A DNA stretch of 50,564 nucleotides from Corynebacterium mendelii (GCF_017307055.1 NZ_JAFLEQ010000017.1:187516-238079); one strand, 5' to 3'; numbered from the stretch's first letter, positions 8,879 to 18,571 are shown. The notes: generated from the sequence alone by a model not told the origin. Made by a program: numbers and translations.

Positions 8879-9403
8879 ACGCCCCGTTGGCCAGCACCGG
8901 CACCCAGCTGGTCTTCCAGGGCACAGCGCAGCCCGCCGCTGTCCCGCCACCGGGTCACATGCCACAAGCCCCGCCGGTGACAGTGGGATCGCCGCAGGCC
9001 CGGTTCCCGTGTAACCATCGGCCCGATCTGTCACCGGTACCGTCTTGTACTGCCCTGCCAGCGTAAGCCGCCCGCTCATCGCGTCACCGGCAGGGATAGA
9101 CCGTCATTTCCCGGTCACCGGCAACCGTGACGGCGGTGGTGAAACTCAACACATCACCGCCCCGCCTCACATCCGCATTCATTGCCGAAGCCCCTTGAAT
9201 CCCCCAGTCGAAACGCATCCGGTAGGCCTGTTGGCCGGCATAGTTCTCCATCACCCGGGCGGGAGCGGGAAACCACCACCGGCGGGAAAACAACATCTGC
9301 CGCACACCGCATTCCCGGGTGTCACGGTGCGTGTCACAATGAAATGGGCAACAGCAAAAAACATCACGGCACCCCCCGGTGCACGCCCCGCAAGGAGAAT
9401 CCC
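8879..9403. other. 525-bp gap with traces of minus-strand coding sequence
   Basis: No confident gene. On the minus strand, 9296 down to 9084 reads as a 70-codon open frame (starting MLFSRRWW and ending EMTVYPCR) whose third-position bias looks genuine, with no ribosome binding site. Nearer 8880-8990 another minus frame also looks codon-biased (GLWHVTRWRDSGG). Together they look like a decayed minus-strand gene squeezed between two plus-strand genes. The plus-strand deoD ribosome site is at 9392-9397. Confidence 0.35.
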
Positions 9404-10120
9404 GTGCCAGACAAGTCCACCCCGCACATCGTCCCGAACGGTGCCCCGATCGCCGACACCATTCTTCTTCCCGGGGATCCGCTGCGGGCGAAATTCGTCG
9501 CCGAGACATATCTCGACGATGCCGTCCAATTCAACAGTGTGCGCAACGCCCTCGGTTTCACCGGCACCTACCGGGGCAGGGAAGTCTCCGTCATGGGCAC
9601 CGGCATGGGCATTCCGTCGATCTCCCTGTACTCCTGGGAGTTGATCCACGTGTTCGGCTGCACCAACCTGATCCGCATCGGATCCTGCGGCTCCATGCGC
9701 AAAGACCTCGACCTCTACGACATTGTGGTCGCCCAGGCCGCCTCCACGGACTCCAATTTTCTCGCCCAGTACAACCTGCCCGGCACCTTCGCCCCAACCG
9801 CGTCTTTCCGCCTGCTGGACGCCTTCCACAGCCAGGCAAAACAGCAGGGCGTCACGCCCCGCTTCGGCAATGTCTTGAGTTCCGATGTGTTCTACGGCGC
9901 CGACCGGACAGCCATCGACCGTTGGGCGGGGATGGGTGTGCTGGCCGTCGAGATGGAAACCGCCGGCCTGTACGCGGTGGCCGCCCACGCCGGCGTGGAT
10001 GCGCTGGGGGTGTTCACCGTCTCCGACAACCTTGTCACCGGTGAGAAAACCAGTCCCGAGAAGCGCCGGACCTCTTTCACCCGGATGATGGAACTCGCCC
10101 TGCCGCTGGCCGGCGCCTGA
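9404..10120 (+). CDS. deoD: DeoD-type purine nucleoside phosphorylase
   Basis: The 238-residue hexameric-type phosphorylase cleaves purine (deoxy)ribonucleosides with phosphate to base plus (deoxy)ribose-1-phosphate in the cytoplasm. Visible family motifs are LPGDPLRAK (22-30, phosphate binding), RIGSCGSM, VEMETA (182-187, ribose binding) and VSDN with the purine-contacting Asp208. The length matches E. coli DeoD (239). GTG 9404 lies 6 bases after AAGGAG (9392-9397), giving VPDKSTPHIV. The neighbours pmmB and deoC encode the next catabolic steps but lie on the opposite strand, so coordination would be through separate promoters. A weak hairpin with T-rich tail (about 10171-10203) may terminate it. 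Confidence 0.93.
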   Translation: MPDKSTPHIVPNGAPIADTILLPGDPLRAKFVAETYLDDAVQFNSVRNALGFTGTYRGREVSVMGTGMGIPSISLYSWELIHVFGCTNLIRIGSCGSMRKDLDLYDIVVAQAASTDSNFLAQYNLPGTFAPTASFRLLDAFHSQAKQQGVTPRFGNVLSSDVFYGADRTAIDRWAGMGVLAVEMETAGLYAVAAHAGVDALGVFTVSDNLVTGEKTSPEKRRTSFTRMMELALPLAGA

Positions 10121-10501
10121 AAAAACCACCCGCCCCATCACCGGCAGGCACCGTCTTGCCCTGAAAGCCCGACCGGACAACGGCTGCCGGTGCTTTTGTT
10201 TTCCGGCCGCCGCATCCACCACGCTGCGGTACAGAATTTCCTCCCCCACAGTTTTTCCACCTGCCCATTCCAACAACCCCGCCTGCGGCGGGGGGATCCC
10301 CTACCCGGCCGGGCACCGGCCCGGATTGCTGTCTGCGGCCCGACCGCATCTACTATTGCCTGACACACCTGCCGCACATGCGGCAACGGTTGGCGGCGGC
10401 ACCAGTTTTTCCGCCGACGACGCACCACACCGGGCGCCGGTGGTCCGGCCACGGGTGCACCTTCGACTCCCCTTCCCCCTGATTTCCCCCAGGAGCTTGC
10501 C
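10121..10501. other. Intergenic stretch downstream of deoD
   Basis: No gene is supported. It holds the weak ACCGG/CCGGT stem followed by CTTTTGTTTT near 10171-10203 and, at its end, the AGGAG ribosome site (10492-10496) of the next small gene. The remainder is GC-rich sequence without a codon-biased frame. Confidence 0.4.
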
Positions 10502-10801
10502 ATGTCCCCCGCCGATGATGCTGTCAACCAGATCAAACAAACCGCCAAACAAACCGCCGACAAGGGCCGCAAAATCGTCATCGGCTGCGGCATCTTCTTC
10601 ATCGCGGTGCTGCTGCTGATTGTCGTGTCGTGCATGTCCGGCGACGACGAAAACGATCCGCAGCCGGCAACCACCACCGTCGTATCCGTGACCACGGAAA
10701 CATCGTCAGTGGCCGTTGTCACGCAATCCCCGCAGACCGCCACCAGCACCGTGGCCGTGGTGACCGAACCGGCCACTGCGACAGTCACCGCCACCCGGTA
10801 G
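10502..10801 (+). CDS. Small single-span membrane protein with Thr/Val-rich tail
   Basis: I do not recognise a family for this 99-residue protein. A charged N-terminus (QIKQTAKQTADKGRK, 10-24) leads into one hydrophobic helix (about 25-43, ending in VVSCMSG), followed by an acidic DDEND and a low-complexity tail of repeated T-T-V, V-V-T and A-T-V units to the end. The likely topology is N-in with an extracytoplasmic tail; the Cys after the helix is not in a good lipobox. AGGAG lies upstream with normal spacing. It is convergent with pmmB. The codon pattern supports real coding, but the function is unknown. Confidence 0.6.
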   Translation: MSPADDAVNQIKQTAKQTADKGRKIVIGCGIFFIAVLLLIVVSCMSGDDENDPQPATTTVVSVTTETSSVAVVTQSPQTATSTVAVVTEPATATVTATR

Positions 10802-10877
10802 TTCTTTTCTTTAAACTTTCCCCCATACCCGGCGCGCACAGGTCCCGGCGGTGGGGGATGAAAACTGCTCCCGCGGC

Positions 10878-12581
10878 TCAGTGCCCAAGACCGATGGCGG
10901 CTGTGAGATCACCGGCGATGCGCTCCAGCCTGCGCTGTGCGGCAGCGCCCGGCCGGGGTTGATCATTGCCGATGACCACCTCCAGGTAGCATTTGAGTTT
11001 CGGTTCGGTGCCCGACGGCCGGATGATCACCCGGTCATTGTCAGCTGTGAACAGCACCAATCCGGTGGTCGGCGGCAGGCCGTTGTAGCCGGTGGACAGA
11101 TCGTGTGTGTGCACAACCTGTGATCCCGCCAACCGGGTGGGCGGATTGTCCAGCAGCCTGTCCAATGTTCGGTCGATCAGCGACAGGTCCGTCACCCGGA
11201 AGGTCAGCGGACGGGTCTGGTAGAAACCGTAGTCGTCGCGCAGCCGGTTGAGTTCGTCGACAAGACCGGCACCCCGCTGTTTCAGGGTTGCCGCATAGTT
11301 GGCTACCGTGACCGCGGTGCACACGCCGTCTTTGTCGCGGACGAATTCGGGGTCGCAGCAAAAACCGATGGCTTCTTCGTAGCCGAACACAATGCCGGGG
11401 CTGCGGGCGATCCATTTGAAGCCGGTGAGTGTCTGGGTGTGGCCGCGGCCGTGTCCTTTGGCAATCGCGGCCAGCCACCGCGAGGAGACAAGCGAACTCG
11501 CGCAGCCGCCGCCGGTGGTGTGGCTGAGCACCCAGTCGCCCAGCAGGGCACCGGTTTCATCGCCGCTCAACTGTGTCCAGGCGGTGTCACCGGTGTGTGC
11601 GTCGGGCACCGGGATGGCCACCGCGCACCGGTCGGCATCCGGGTCCAGGGCGATGATCACATCGGCCGCAACTTTTTCCGCGGCAGCGACCGCCAAATCC
11701 AAAGCCCCCGGTTCTTCCGGGTTGGGAAACGACACGGTCGGAAAATCCGGGTCGGGATAGGCCTGGGCACCCACCAGGTGCACATCGTGGTATCCGGCCC
11801 GGGCCAGGGCGGCAACAGCGGTACGGCCCCCCACACCGTGCATGGGGGTGAGCACAAGGCGCAGATTGTTTTTGGCTTCCTTGTCCGGGCCTTGTTCACC
11901 CAGTGTTCCCGCCCGCGCCAGATAGGCTTCCAGCACATCGGCGCGCGTGACCGATGAGTAGTCGCGTTCAATCGCATCGGCGGGACCGGCCGCGGCGATG
12001 GCCCGCTGGATTTCTTTGTCGGCCGGGCTGATCAGCTGCACGCCCCGCCCGTCGCCGGTGGCGATCCGCCCGCCGAGATACACCTTGTAGCCGTTGTCTG
12101 CCGGCGGATTGTGGGAGGCGGTCACCATCACCCCGGCGTCGGCGTTGAGGTACCGGACGGCGAAAGCGGTCACCGGGGTGGGCAGTTGCTCTTCCAGCAG
12201 TATCGCTGTGCCACCGGCTGCCGCCACCACAGCCGCGGCATCATGGGCGAATGCGTGGCTGCCGTGGCGGGCATCGCAGCCGATGACCACCACCGGGTTG
12301 GCAACACGGGCAGTCAACCAATCGACCAGGCCTTTGGTGGCTTTGATCACTGTCGCCCGGTTCATGCGGTGCTCCCCCGGACCGACTTCGCCCCGCAGAC
12401 CAGCGGTACCGAAGGTCAACGGCCCGGAAAACATCTGCTCCAGCATCCCCCGGGCGGCCGGATCGTCGTGTGCTGTGTCCACCAGGTCTTTGACGAATCG
12501 GGCGCTGTCGTCATCCGGGTCGTGCTCGGCCCAGTCGGTGGCCCGTGCCACCACATCGTCACAGTGGGGATCAGTGATCAT
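10878..12581 (-). CDS. pmmB: Phosphohexomutase family (PmmB), probable phosphopentomutase role
   Basis: The 567-residue alpha-D-phosphohexomutase has all four family signatures. The phosphoserine loop is TASHNP (Ser156), the magnesium loop DPDADR (313-318), the sugar-specificity loop GYEEAIGF, and the phosphate loop RPSGTEPKLK near the C-terminus. This long subfamily (about 550-600 residues) contains phosphoglucomutase-2 and phosphopentomutase-like enzymes. In mycobacteria pmmB sits beside deoD, and here deoD and deoC flank it, so interconversion of (deoxy)ribose-1- and 5-phosphate is a reasonable inference; glucose- or mannose-phosphate mutase activity is the alternative. AAGGA lies 8 bases before ATG 12581. 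deoC is 112 bases upstream on the same strand. Confidence 0.88.
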   Translation of the reverse strand: MITDPHCDDVVARATDWAEHDPDDDSARFVKDLVDTAHDDPAARGMLEQMFSGPLTFGTAGLRGEVGPGEHRMNRATVIKATKGLVDWLTARVANPVVVIGCDARHGSHAFAHDAAAVVAAAGGTAILLEEQLPTPVTAFAVRYLNADAGVMVTASHNPPADNGYKVYLGGRIATGDGRGVQLISPADKEIQRAIAAAGPADAIERDYSSVTRADVLEAYLARAGTLGEQGPDKEAKNNLRLVLTPMHGVGGRTAVAALARAGYHDVHLVGAQAYPDPDFPTVSFPNPEEPGALDLAVAAAEKVAADVIIALDPDADRCAVAIPVPDAHTGDTAWTQLSGDETGALLGDWVLSHTTGGGCASSLVSSRWLAAIAKGHGRGHTQTLTGFKWIARSPGIVFGYEEAIGFCCDPEFVRDKDGVCTAVTVANYAATLKQRGAGLVDELNRLRDDYGFYQTRPLTFRVTDLSLIDRTLDRLLDNPPTRLAGSQVVHTHDLSTGYNGLPPTTGLVLFTADNDRVIIRPSGTEPKLKCYLEVVIGNDQPRPGAAAQRRLERIAGDLTAAIGLGH

Positions 12582-12693
12582 CGCGTATGTCCTTATCCGC
12601 CGTCGTGGTTGCGGGGTGACGGCGTCAACCGGGGGCTGCGTGTTTTTTTCGGTACTGAAAAAACTGCGTGGTGTTTTTCAGGGCGCACCCCGG

Positions 12694-13350
12694 TCAGTCG
12701 TCCAGTCCTTCCAGGACTGTCGCCGACGAGGACAGCCCCAGGCGGGTGGCCCCGGCGCGCACCATGGCCAGGGCTGTTTCGGTGCTGCGGATACCGCCGG
12801 AGGCTTTGATTCCCAGCCGCCCGCCGACGGTTTTGCTCATCAGTTCGACAGCGTGCACGCTGGCACCGCCCGCCGGATGGAATCCGGTGGAGGTTTTCAC
12901 AAAATCGGCCCCCGCTTGTTCCGCCGCCAGGCAGGCACCGGTGATGGCTTGATCATCCAGGCAGGCGGTTTCCAGGATCACTTTGACGACAACCGGTGCC
13001 GGGCAGGCGGCGCGGACAGCGGCTATTTCTTCTTCCAGTTCCCCGAAGCGGTGGCGCACCGCCAAAGAGACATCGATGACCATGTCGATCTCCTGCGCCC
13101 CGTCTTCCACAGCCCGGGCGGCTTCGGCGGCTTTGATTTCTTTTTTCACCGCGCCGGAGGGAAAACCGACCACGGTGGCCACAACCATCCCCTCCGGGGT
13201 GGCGACGGGAAGCCGGTTGGGGGAGACACACACCGAATAGGTGCCCAGTTCGGCGGCTTGTTTGACCAGGGCGTCCACATCGGCGGGCGTGGCCTCCGGT
13301 GTGAGCAGGGTGTGGTCGATCATCCGGGCGAGTTCGCTTTTTGTCACCAT
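12694..13350 (-). CDS. deoC: Deoxyribose-phosphate aldolase
   Basis: The 218-residue class I aldolase cleaves 2-deoxyribose-5-phosphate to glyceraldehyde-3-phosphate and acetaldehyde. The Schiff-base lysine is in VKTSTGF (Lys152), the second active-site lysine in GIKASGG (Lys182), and the catalytic Asp region is EIDMVID. The length is typical of the short bacterial DeoC. The start is ATG 13350 ([14 protein letters not shown]) with GGAG just upstream; an in-frame extension of 25 codons has poor codon usage and is left out. It is transcribed towards pmmB and probably forms an operon with it. Confidence 0.93.
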   Translation of the reverse strand: MVTKSELARMIDHTLLTPEATPADVDALVKQAAELGTYSVCVSPNRLPVATPEGMVVATVVGFPSGAVKKEIKAAEAARAVEDGAQEIDMVIDVSLAVRHRFGELEEEIAAVRAACPAPVVVKVILETACLDDQAITGACLAAEQAGADFVKTSTGFHPAGGASVHAVELMSKTVGGRLGIKASGGIRSTETALAMVRAGATRLGLSSSATVLEGLDD

Positions 13351-13514
13351 CGTCGTCTCCGTTTTCTTGTGTTGGCAGATTGTGCGTTCGGTTCGTGGGG
13401 AACGACCGGGCTTGTGCGGTATCATCCGCCATCAAGGCTACGTCCCCGGCGGACAACCGGAAGCCGGGGACCGGGTCAGCTGACCGGGGCTGCGGTGTCG
13501 CGTATCCCGCACAG

Positions 13515-15239
13515 TCACCCGGCCACACACCAGACGGTGGTGCCCGGTTCCACCACCCGGTCGGGAGTACCGCCGGACGGTGCCACCCCACCGGGCCACG
13601 CCGATGACATCACCACCCGCCAGCAGTCGGGTACCGGGTAGTCATCGTCGATGGCGTGGATGATCCGCACTGTCTCCCCGGCCGGGGGATGGCTGTCGAA
13701 GACGAGGACCCCGGCGGGGGACTCAACCGGGGTGAAGCTGCCCGCCCCCAAATCCAGTTGTTTCCGCATCCCGATCGCGGCCCGGTAGAAATTGACTGTC
13801 GATGACGGATCCCCATCCTGACAGTCGGCGGCGATATCACCGTAGCCGTCCGGCTGCGGCAGCCACGGTGCGGCGGGTGCACCACCGTCGGCGGTGCCGG
13901 TGGGGCTGAACCCGAAAGAGGCACCGTTTTTCTTCCACGGCAGCGGTGCCCGGCAGCCGTCGCGGCCCAGCTGTGTTTTGCCGCTGCGCACAAATGTCGG
14001 ATCCAGCCGGTCAGCGGGATCCATGGTGGTGTGGTCGAAAAGCCCCAGTTCCTCCCCCTGGTAGAGGTAGGCCGAGCCGGGAAGGGCCAGCATGAACAAC
14101 GTGGCTGCTTTCGCCCACACCAGTCCGCGGTCGTGGTCGGGCTGCGGATCATCGGGGCCGATACCGTTGGGCACCGAGTTTTTCGGATTCAGGCCGAAAC
14201 GGCTGACATGGCGGACGGTGTCATGGTTCGACAGCGCCCACGCGGTGCGGGTGCGCAGCGCCGGCGGCACCCTGTCCCCGGCATGGCGGTCAACGACTTC
14301 GAGCAGATCTTTTTTCGTCCAGGGGCTGAGAAGCAGATCGAATGCGAAAGCGGAATCGAGTTCGTCGTCGCTGATGTAGGGGTGGCGGCGTGCCGGATCA
14401 TCCACCCACAGCTCCCCGACCAGGTCTTTTTTCGCCGCACACGAGTCGGCGAATTCACGCCAGCTGCGGTAGATCTCATGGACGCCGTCATTGTCGAAAC
14501 GCGGGTCACTGTCGGATTTGATCGATTCGATCATCCCGGAGCCGTCGGCCATATCCGGCAAACCCTCTTCTTTGACCAGCCCGCCGGCGACATCGATGCG
14601 GAAACCGTCGACCCCTTTGTCGAACCAGAAGCGCAGCACGTCGAGGAATTCCCGTTTCACTTCGTCGTTGTTCCAGTTCAGATCCGGCTGGCCGGGATCA
14701 AACAGGTGCAGATACCACTGGGTGTCACCGGCCCACGGGTTGCCCGCCGCATCAGGGCGGTCGGCGACTTTCGTCCACGCGGAACCGCCGAAAATCGATT
14801 CCCAGTTATTCGGCGGGGTGTCCGGGTTGGCGGGATCGATGTCGCGGAACCAGTACCACTCCCGCGCCGGTGATCCGGGTCCTTGTTTCAGTGCCTGCAC
14901 GAATTTCTCGTGGGCGGCGGAAGTATGGTTGGGCACCAGATCCAGATAGATCCGCAAACCCCTGTCGTGGCAGGCGGCGATCAGTTCCTCCATGTCGGCC
15001 AGCGTGCCGTACATCGGATCGATCATCCGGTAGTCGGTGACGTCGTAGCCGCCGTCGCACTGCGGGGAGGAAAAACACGGCGACAGCCAGATACCGTCAA
15101 CCCCCAGAGAGGCGATCCAGTCGAGGGCGCTGGTGATCCCCCTGATATCACCCGAGCCGTTGCCGGTGGTGTCCCGGAAACTGCGCGGATAGACCTGGTA
15201 GATCACCGGGGTGCTGGTGGCATGGGATTCGGCGGCCAT
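13515..15239 (-). CDS. GH13 alpha-glucosidase / oligo-1,6-glucosidase-type enzyme
   Basis: The 574-residue (beta/alpha)8 glycoside hydrolase of family 13 starts with the typical VIYQVYPRSFRDTTGNGSGD. Conserved regions are LVPNHTS (101-107), GFRIDVAGG with the nucleophile Asp216, GELWV with the acid/base Glu276, and SNHDTVRH with the transition-state Asp340. No signal peptide, so it acts on imported glucosides in the cytoplasm. Alpha-glucosidase (maltose, isomaltose or similar) is most likely; trehalose-6-phosphate or sucrose isomerase-like specificity cannot be excluded. The start is ATG 15239 with AAGGAG about 9 bases upstream; the longer open frame to 15320 lacks coding signal. It lies 164 bases upstream of deoC on the same strand. 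Confidence 0.88.
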   Translation of the reverse strand: MAAESHATSTPVIYQVYPRSFRDTTGNGSGDIRGITSALDWIASLGVDGIWLSPCFSSPQCDGGYDVTDYRMIDPMYGTLADMEELIAACHDRGLRIYLDLVPNHTSAAHEKFVQALKQGPGSPAREWYWFRDIDPANPDTPPNNWESIFGGSAWTKVADRPDAAGNPWAGDTQWYLHLFDPGQPDLNWNNDEVKREFLDVLRFWFDKGVDGFRIDVAGGLVKEEGLPDMADGSGMIESIKSDSDPRFDNDGVHEIYRSWREFADSCAAKKDLVGELWVDDPARRHPYISDDELDSAFAFDLLLSPWTKKDLLEVVDRHAGDRVPPALRTRTAWALSNHDTVRHVSRFGLNPKNSVPNGIGPDDPQPDHDRGLVWAKAATLFMLALPGSAYLYQGEELGLFDHTTMDPADRLDPTFVRSGKTQLGRDGCRAPLPWKKNGASFGFSPTGTADGGAPAAPWLPQPDGYGDIAADCQDGDPSSTVNFYRAAIGMRKQLDLGAGSFTPVESPAGVLVFDSHPPAGETVRIIHAIDDDYPVPDCWRVVMSSAWPGGVAPSGGTPDRVVEPGTTVWCVAG

Positions 15240-15422
15240 GAAAACACGCTCCTTCAAACATTCGGGAAAAACTATCCTCACCCTCATCCGCCGCATGCCG
15301 CGGCTGGTGTTCCCGGCCATGGTAGGACACCCGGATAAAGCGTGCGGACATGCACCACACCGCGGGCGCGGCGCGGGCGTCCAGTTGGTGCCAGGCCCTC
15401 TGGTGTGGTTGGGTAACCGTCC

Positions 15423-15953
15423 ATGAACAACTATTTCTCAGTATCCTCACTCGCGGACCTGTCTGCCCTGGAGGTGCACCGGCTCTACAAACTGCGGGTC
15501 GATGTCTTCGTCCACGAGCAGCACTGCGCCTACGCGGAAATTGATGACATTGACGCCCTGCCCACCACCTTCCATGTGCAGGCATTCGAAGGACCGGCCG
15601 GGCGTGAACCGGTCGGTACCGCCCGCCTGTTCCCCGACACCGCGGCCGGTTTCGCCCACAAGTGCCTGGGCAGCGTGGACCTGCCCCATGACGGTGACTT
15701 GTGGCAGCTGGGCCGGGTGTGCACCGCACAGTCGGTGCGCGGATCAGGTCTCGGGGCGGAAATCCTCCGCCAGACTCTGCGGCTTGCCCATGAGCAGGAT
15801 CCGGAGCGCGACATTGTCATCACCGCCCAGGTGCCGCTGGAAGACTACTACGGCCGGTTCGGTTTCGTCCGCTGCGGCGAGATCTTCGACTGGGATGGCA
15901 TGGATCATCTGCCGATGGTCCGGCCCGCGGGACCGGTGGGCCAGCCCAGCTGA
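15423..15953 (+). CDS. GNAT acetyltransferase, ElaA family
   Basis: This 176-residue protein matches ElaA-like GNAT enzymes. The N-terminus has LYKLRVDVFVHEQHCAYAEI (21-40), a family hallmark. The acetyl-CoA loop is VRGSGLGAEIL (105-115), preceded by QLGRVCT, and the C-terminal signature is LEDYYGRFGFVRCGEIFDWDGMDH. The physiological acceptor is unknown. It is divergent from the alpha-glucosidase and convergent with a membrane-protein gene, the two being separated by a strong hairpin (16013-16041). No good ribosome site is seen before ATG 15423, so the start is probable, not certain. Confidence 0.82.
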   Translation: MNNYFSVSSLADLSALEVHRLYKLRVDVFVHEQHCAYAEIDDIDALPTTFHVQAFEGPAGREPVGTARLFPDTAAGFAHKCLGSVDLPHDGDLWQLGRVCTAQSVRGSGLGAEILRQTLRLAHEQDPERDIVITAQVPLEDYYGRFGFVRCGEIFDWDGMDHLPMVRPAGPVGQPS

Positions 15954-16012
15954 TCGCCCCATCGCCCGAGCCATAAGCCGGGCTTGTGCGGGTTTTCACC
16001 CCACAGCACACA

Positions 16013-16041
16013 CGGCCGGCCCCTGTGACAGGGGCCGGCCG
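16013..16041. terminator. Perfect 13-bp hairpin between convergent genes
   Basis: Arms CGGCCGGCCCCTG (16013-16025) and its exact complement (16029-16041) enclose a TGA loop. It lies between the plus-strand acetyltransferase and the minus-strand membrane protein, so it can stop both transcripts. There is no long U-run on either side. Confidence 0.7.
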
Positions 16042-16073
16042 TAGGGGTGTTGGTGCACGCTGGGCTGTTTTTG

Positions 16074-16919
16074 CTACAGGGTGACGTGAACCCCGTGGCT
16101 GATCTGCCGGTAGGCCAGGGCGTAGGCGATACCGCTGAACGGCAGCAGAATCAGGGCACCGACAATGGTGAACACGCTGATTGTGACCATGACCGCCACC
16201 AGCACTGACAGTCCCAGAAGCGGCAGGTAGTTGCGGGATCCGTCCGCGAAGCAGCGGACGAAGGATTCACCGATCCCGCAGCCGTGGTCCAAAGCGTAGA
16301 AGGGCGCCAGCTGGTAGAGCGGGGAGGCGACAAGAAGCACCAGCATCACCAGCAGGTACAGGCCACCGAACAGCAGAGCATCGTTGCCGGTGGGATCGGT
16401 GGACTGGAAGACCACCGACACCGTCGAGGGCAGGGCCACCACGGCGGTGACCAGAAACGGAATGCCGAAGCCGTGTTTGAAGCGGAAGAAATCACCGAAG
16501 CTGATGCGGCGGTTCTCCGCGACCTGCAGGGCACCGTTGTAGGCGGCGGTGGTCAACACGGCGGAAAACACAACCGAGAGCACCGCAATGGCGACCATGA
16601 CCCCCAGCGGCATCTGCACGTCCGCATCCGGACTCAAAGTCGCCGGATCAATGGTGTCGAAAACGGTGAAGAACATCAGCACAGCCGCACCCACGCCGAT
16701 GACCATCACCCCGGCGAAACCGAGCAGGCCGAGCAAAAACCACGGCAGGAAGCGGGCGAACAGCTGTGAAAATCCCGTGCCGATCGTGGCGAACACCTTC
16801 AGTGAGCCGTCTGACTGCACCACGCCGGGCGGCAGCGACGATGCGGGGGGCTGTGGTCCGCGGTAGAAATCACCCGCTGGTTCTTCCGGCCCGTAGTCCG
16901 GTAAATGATTCGCATTCAT
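16074..16919 (-). CDS. Polytopic membrane protein of unknown function
   Basis: The 281-residue protein has a Pro-rich cytoplasmic N-terminus (1-40) and about six membrane helices in pairs: around 55-85, 107-130, 155-175, 185-205 and two at the C-terminus (235-270). The loop ENRRISFGDFFRFKHGFG between helices and the sequence YALDHGCGIGESFVRCF resemble the bacterial DUF975/DUF4013-type membrane proteins in layout, but I cannot assign a family with confidence. A GAAAG-type ribosome site precedes ATG 16919. A TATATT -10 candidate at 17103-17108 (minus strand) would give a leader of about 180 nt. Confidence 0.7.
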   Translation of the reverse strand: MNANHLPDYGPEEPAGDFYRGPQPPASSLPPGVVQSDGSLKVFATIGTGFSQLFARFLPWFLLGLLGFAGVMVIGVGAAVLMFFTVFDTIDPATLSPDADVQMPLGVMVAIAVLSVVFSAVLTTAAYNGALQVAENRRISFGDFFRFKHGFGIPFLVTAVVALPSTVSVVFQSTDPTGNDALLFGGLYLLVMLVLLVASPLYQLAPFYALDHGCGIGESFVRCFADGSRNYLPLLGLSVLVAVMVTISVFTIVGALILLPFSGIAYALAYRQISHGVHVTL

Positions 16920-17241
16920 ATTGTTCTTTCGCCTTTCTCGTCCGGCCCTTTCCGGGTGGACGGGGTCGACTTAAAAAACCCGGCATCACACGTGTAGGGC
17001 AGCGGCACCGGCGCCGAACCCGCTCAACCGGGAGGGGATCCACGGTGCGGGGACCAACAATCCGTGTCGTGTCCCGGGGCAGGTGCCGTGGATGTGGAAG
17101 GCAATATACCCCCGCCACCGCCGGTTTGAAAGATAGCCAAACAACACCGCAGGTCACAGTAGACAACACCGGTCACAGAAATAGGGAACACACGGGGCGG
17201 GGCGGCGTTTTCCCCTCTCCCCCGGGTATGCCCCGGATGCG
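16920..17241. other. Leader and promoter region of the membrane protein
   Basis: No gene. On the minus strand it holds a TATATT -10 candidate (17103-17108) and a T-run (GGGTTTTTTAAG, about 16970-16978) preceded by weak pairing that could be an attenuator or terminator in the long leader. Nothing else is recognised. Confidence 0.35.
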
Positions 17242-18450
17242 CTATTGCGCCGGCACCACGCAGGAGGCGGCCTGCACCGCCCGTTGGCGGGCCTGGTCGG
17301 TTGTTTCGGCTGTGGCCAAAGCAACACCCATCCGGCGCCGCGGGGTGCAATCCGGTTTCCCGAACAGCCGGAGCGTTGATTCCGGCACCGCCATCGCCTT
17401 GTCGACGCCGGTAAACAGCGGATCATAGTTTTCCTGCCCGGCATGGATGACCGCCGACGCCCCGGGACTGATTAAGGTCACATCCACCGGCAAACCCAAA
17501 ATGGCGCGGGCATGCAGATCGAATTCGGAAAGCCGCTGGCTGGCCATGGTCACCATGCCGGTGTCATGCGGCCGGGGGGAGACCTCACTGAAAAATACCT
17601 CGTCGCCTTTGACGAAAAGCTCCACCCCGAAGATGCCCCGTCCACCCAGCGCCCCGGTAATCCGGGCGGCAATCGAGCGGGCTGATTCCAGGGCGGACTC
17701 GCTCATGGCCATCGGCTGCCAGGACTCGACGTAGTCGCCCATCTCCTGCCGGTGGCCGATCGGTTCGCAAAACCAGGTGGCGGGTTTGCCGGTGGCCGGG
17801 TCAATTGAACGCACCGTCAACAGGGTGATCTCGTAGTCGAAGTCGACAAACCCCTCGACAATGACCGCCCCGGCACCGGCCCGGCCGCCTTTTTGCGCAT
17901 AGTTCCAGGCCCCGTCGATATCCCCGGCATCCCGGACCACCGACTGCCCTTTACCCGATGAACTCATCACCGGCTTGACCACACAGGGGAAACCGATCTC
18001 GGCGACAGCCCGGTCGAAAGCCACTTTGTCGGCGGCAAACCGGTAGGGGCTGGTGGGAAGACCCAGTTGTTCGGCCGCCAGGCGGCGGATCCCCTCCCGG
18101 TCCATGGTCAGTTTCGTCGCCCGGGCGGTGGGCACCACTGTGGCCAGCCCGTCCTGTTCAATGCGCACCAGCTCATCCGTGGCCAGGGCCTCGATCTCGG
18201 GGACAATGAAGGTCGGCCGGACATCTTCGACCAGAAGCCGCAGCTGCTGCGGGTCAGTCATGTCAATGACATGGGCGGTCAAAGCCACCTGCAGGGCCGG
18301 GGCGCCGGGATAGCTGTCGACGGCATGCACCTCCACCCCGAGCCGCTGGAAGGCGATGGCCAGTTCCTTGCCCAGTTCCCCGGAACCCAGAATCATCACG
18401 GAGATGGCATTGTCACTGCCCGGGCTGGCATAGACGGTCGGTGTGAACAT
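17242..18450 (-). CDS. purT: Formate-dependent phosphoribosylglycinamide formyltransferase
   Basis: PurT makes formyl-GAR from GAR, formate and ATP in purine synthesis. The 402-residue product has the ATP-grasp layout: N-terminal [11 protein letters not shown] (20-30), then EIEAL and [28 protein letters not shown] in the middle, [14 protein letters not shown] in the ATP-binding domain, [16 protein letters not shown] for metal binding and [17 protein letters not shown] at the C-terminus. ATG 18450 is used; the in-frame TTG at 18465 directly abuts AGGAG and cannot be the start. AGGAG to ATG spacing is 15 bases, slightly long. The gene is monocistronic; the lipoprotein gene lies 121 bases upstream. 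Confidence 0.94.
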   Translation of the reverse strand: MFTPTVYASPGSDNAISVMILGSGELGKELAIAFQRLGVEVHAVDSYPGAPALQVALTAHVIDMTDPQQLRLLVEDVRPTFIVPEIEALATDELVRIEQDGLATVVPTARATKLTMDREGIRRLAAEQLGLPTSPYRFAADKVAFDRAVAEIGFPCVVKPVMSSSGKGQSVVRDAGDIDGAWNYAQKGGRAGAGAVIVEGFVDFDYEITLLTVRSIDPATGKPATWFCEPIGHRQEMGDYVESWQPMAMSESALESARSIAARITGALGGRGIFGVELFVKGDEVFFSEVSPRPHDTGMVTMASQRLSEFDLHARAILGLPVDVTLISPGASAVIHAGQENYDPLFTGVDKAMAVPESTLRLFGKPDCTPRRRMGVALATAETTDQARQRAVQAASCVVPAQ

Positions 18451-18571
18451 GGCTGCGGAAAACAACTCCTGGAATGTCGGGAAAATCGGGTGGAAAAAGA
18501 CGGCTCACGCGGGGGATGTTTCCCCGCACCGTGGTACCCGTCGGCGTGGCGGGATACCGCGGAAACACAGT

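Noticed and set aside
12094..13641. Long plus-strand frame opposite pmmB and deoC
   Set aside because: The minus-strand genes have strong family motifs; the plus frame has no family match and is a GC-driven shadow.
18451..18465. TTG start for purT
   Set aside because: The TTG touches the AGGAG ribosome site, so it cannot be used; ATG 18450 is preferred.
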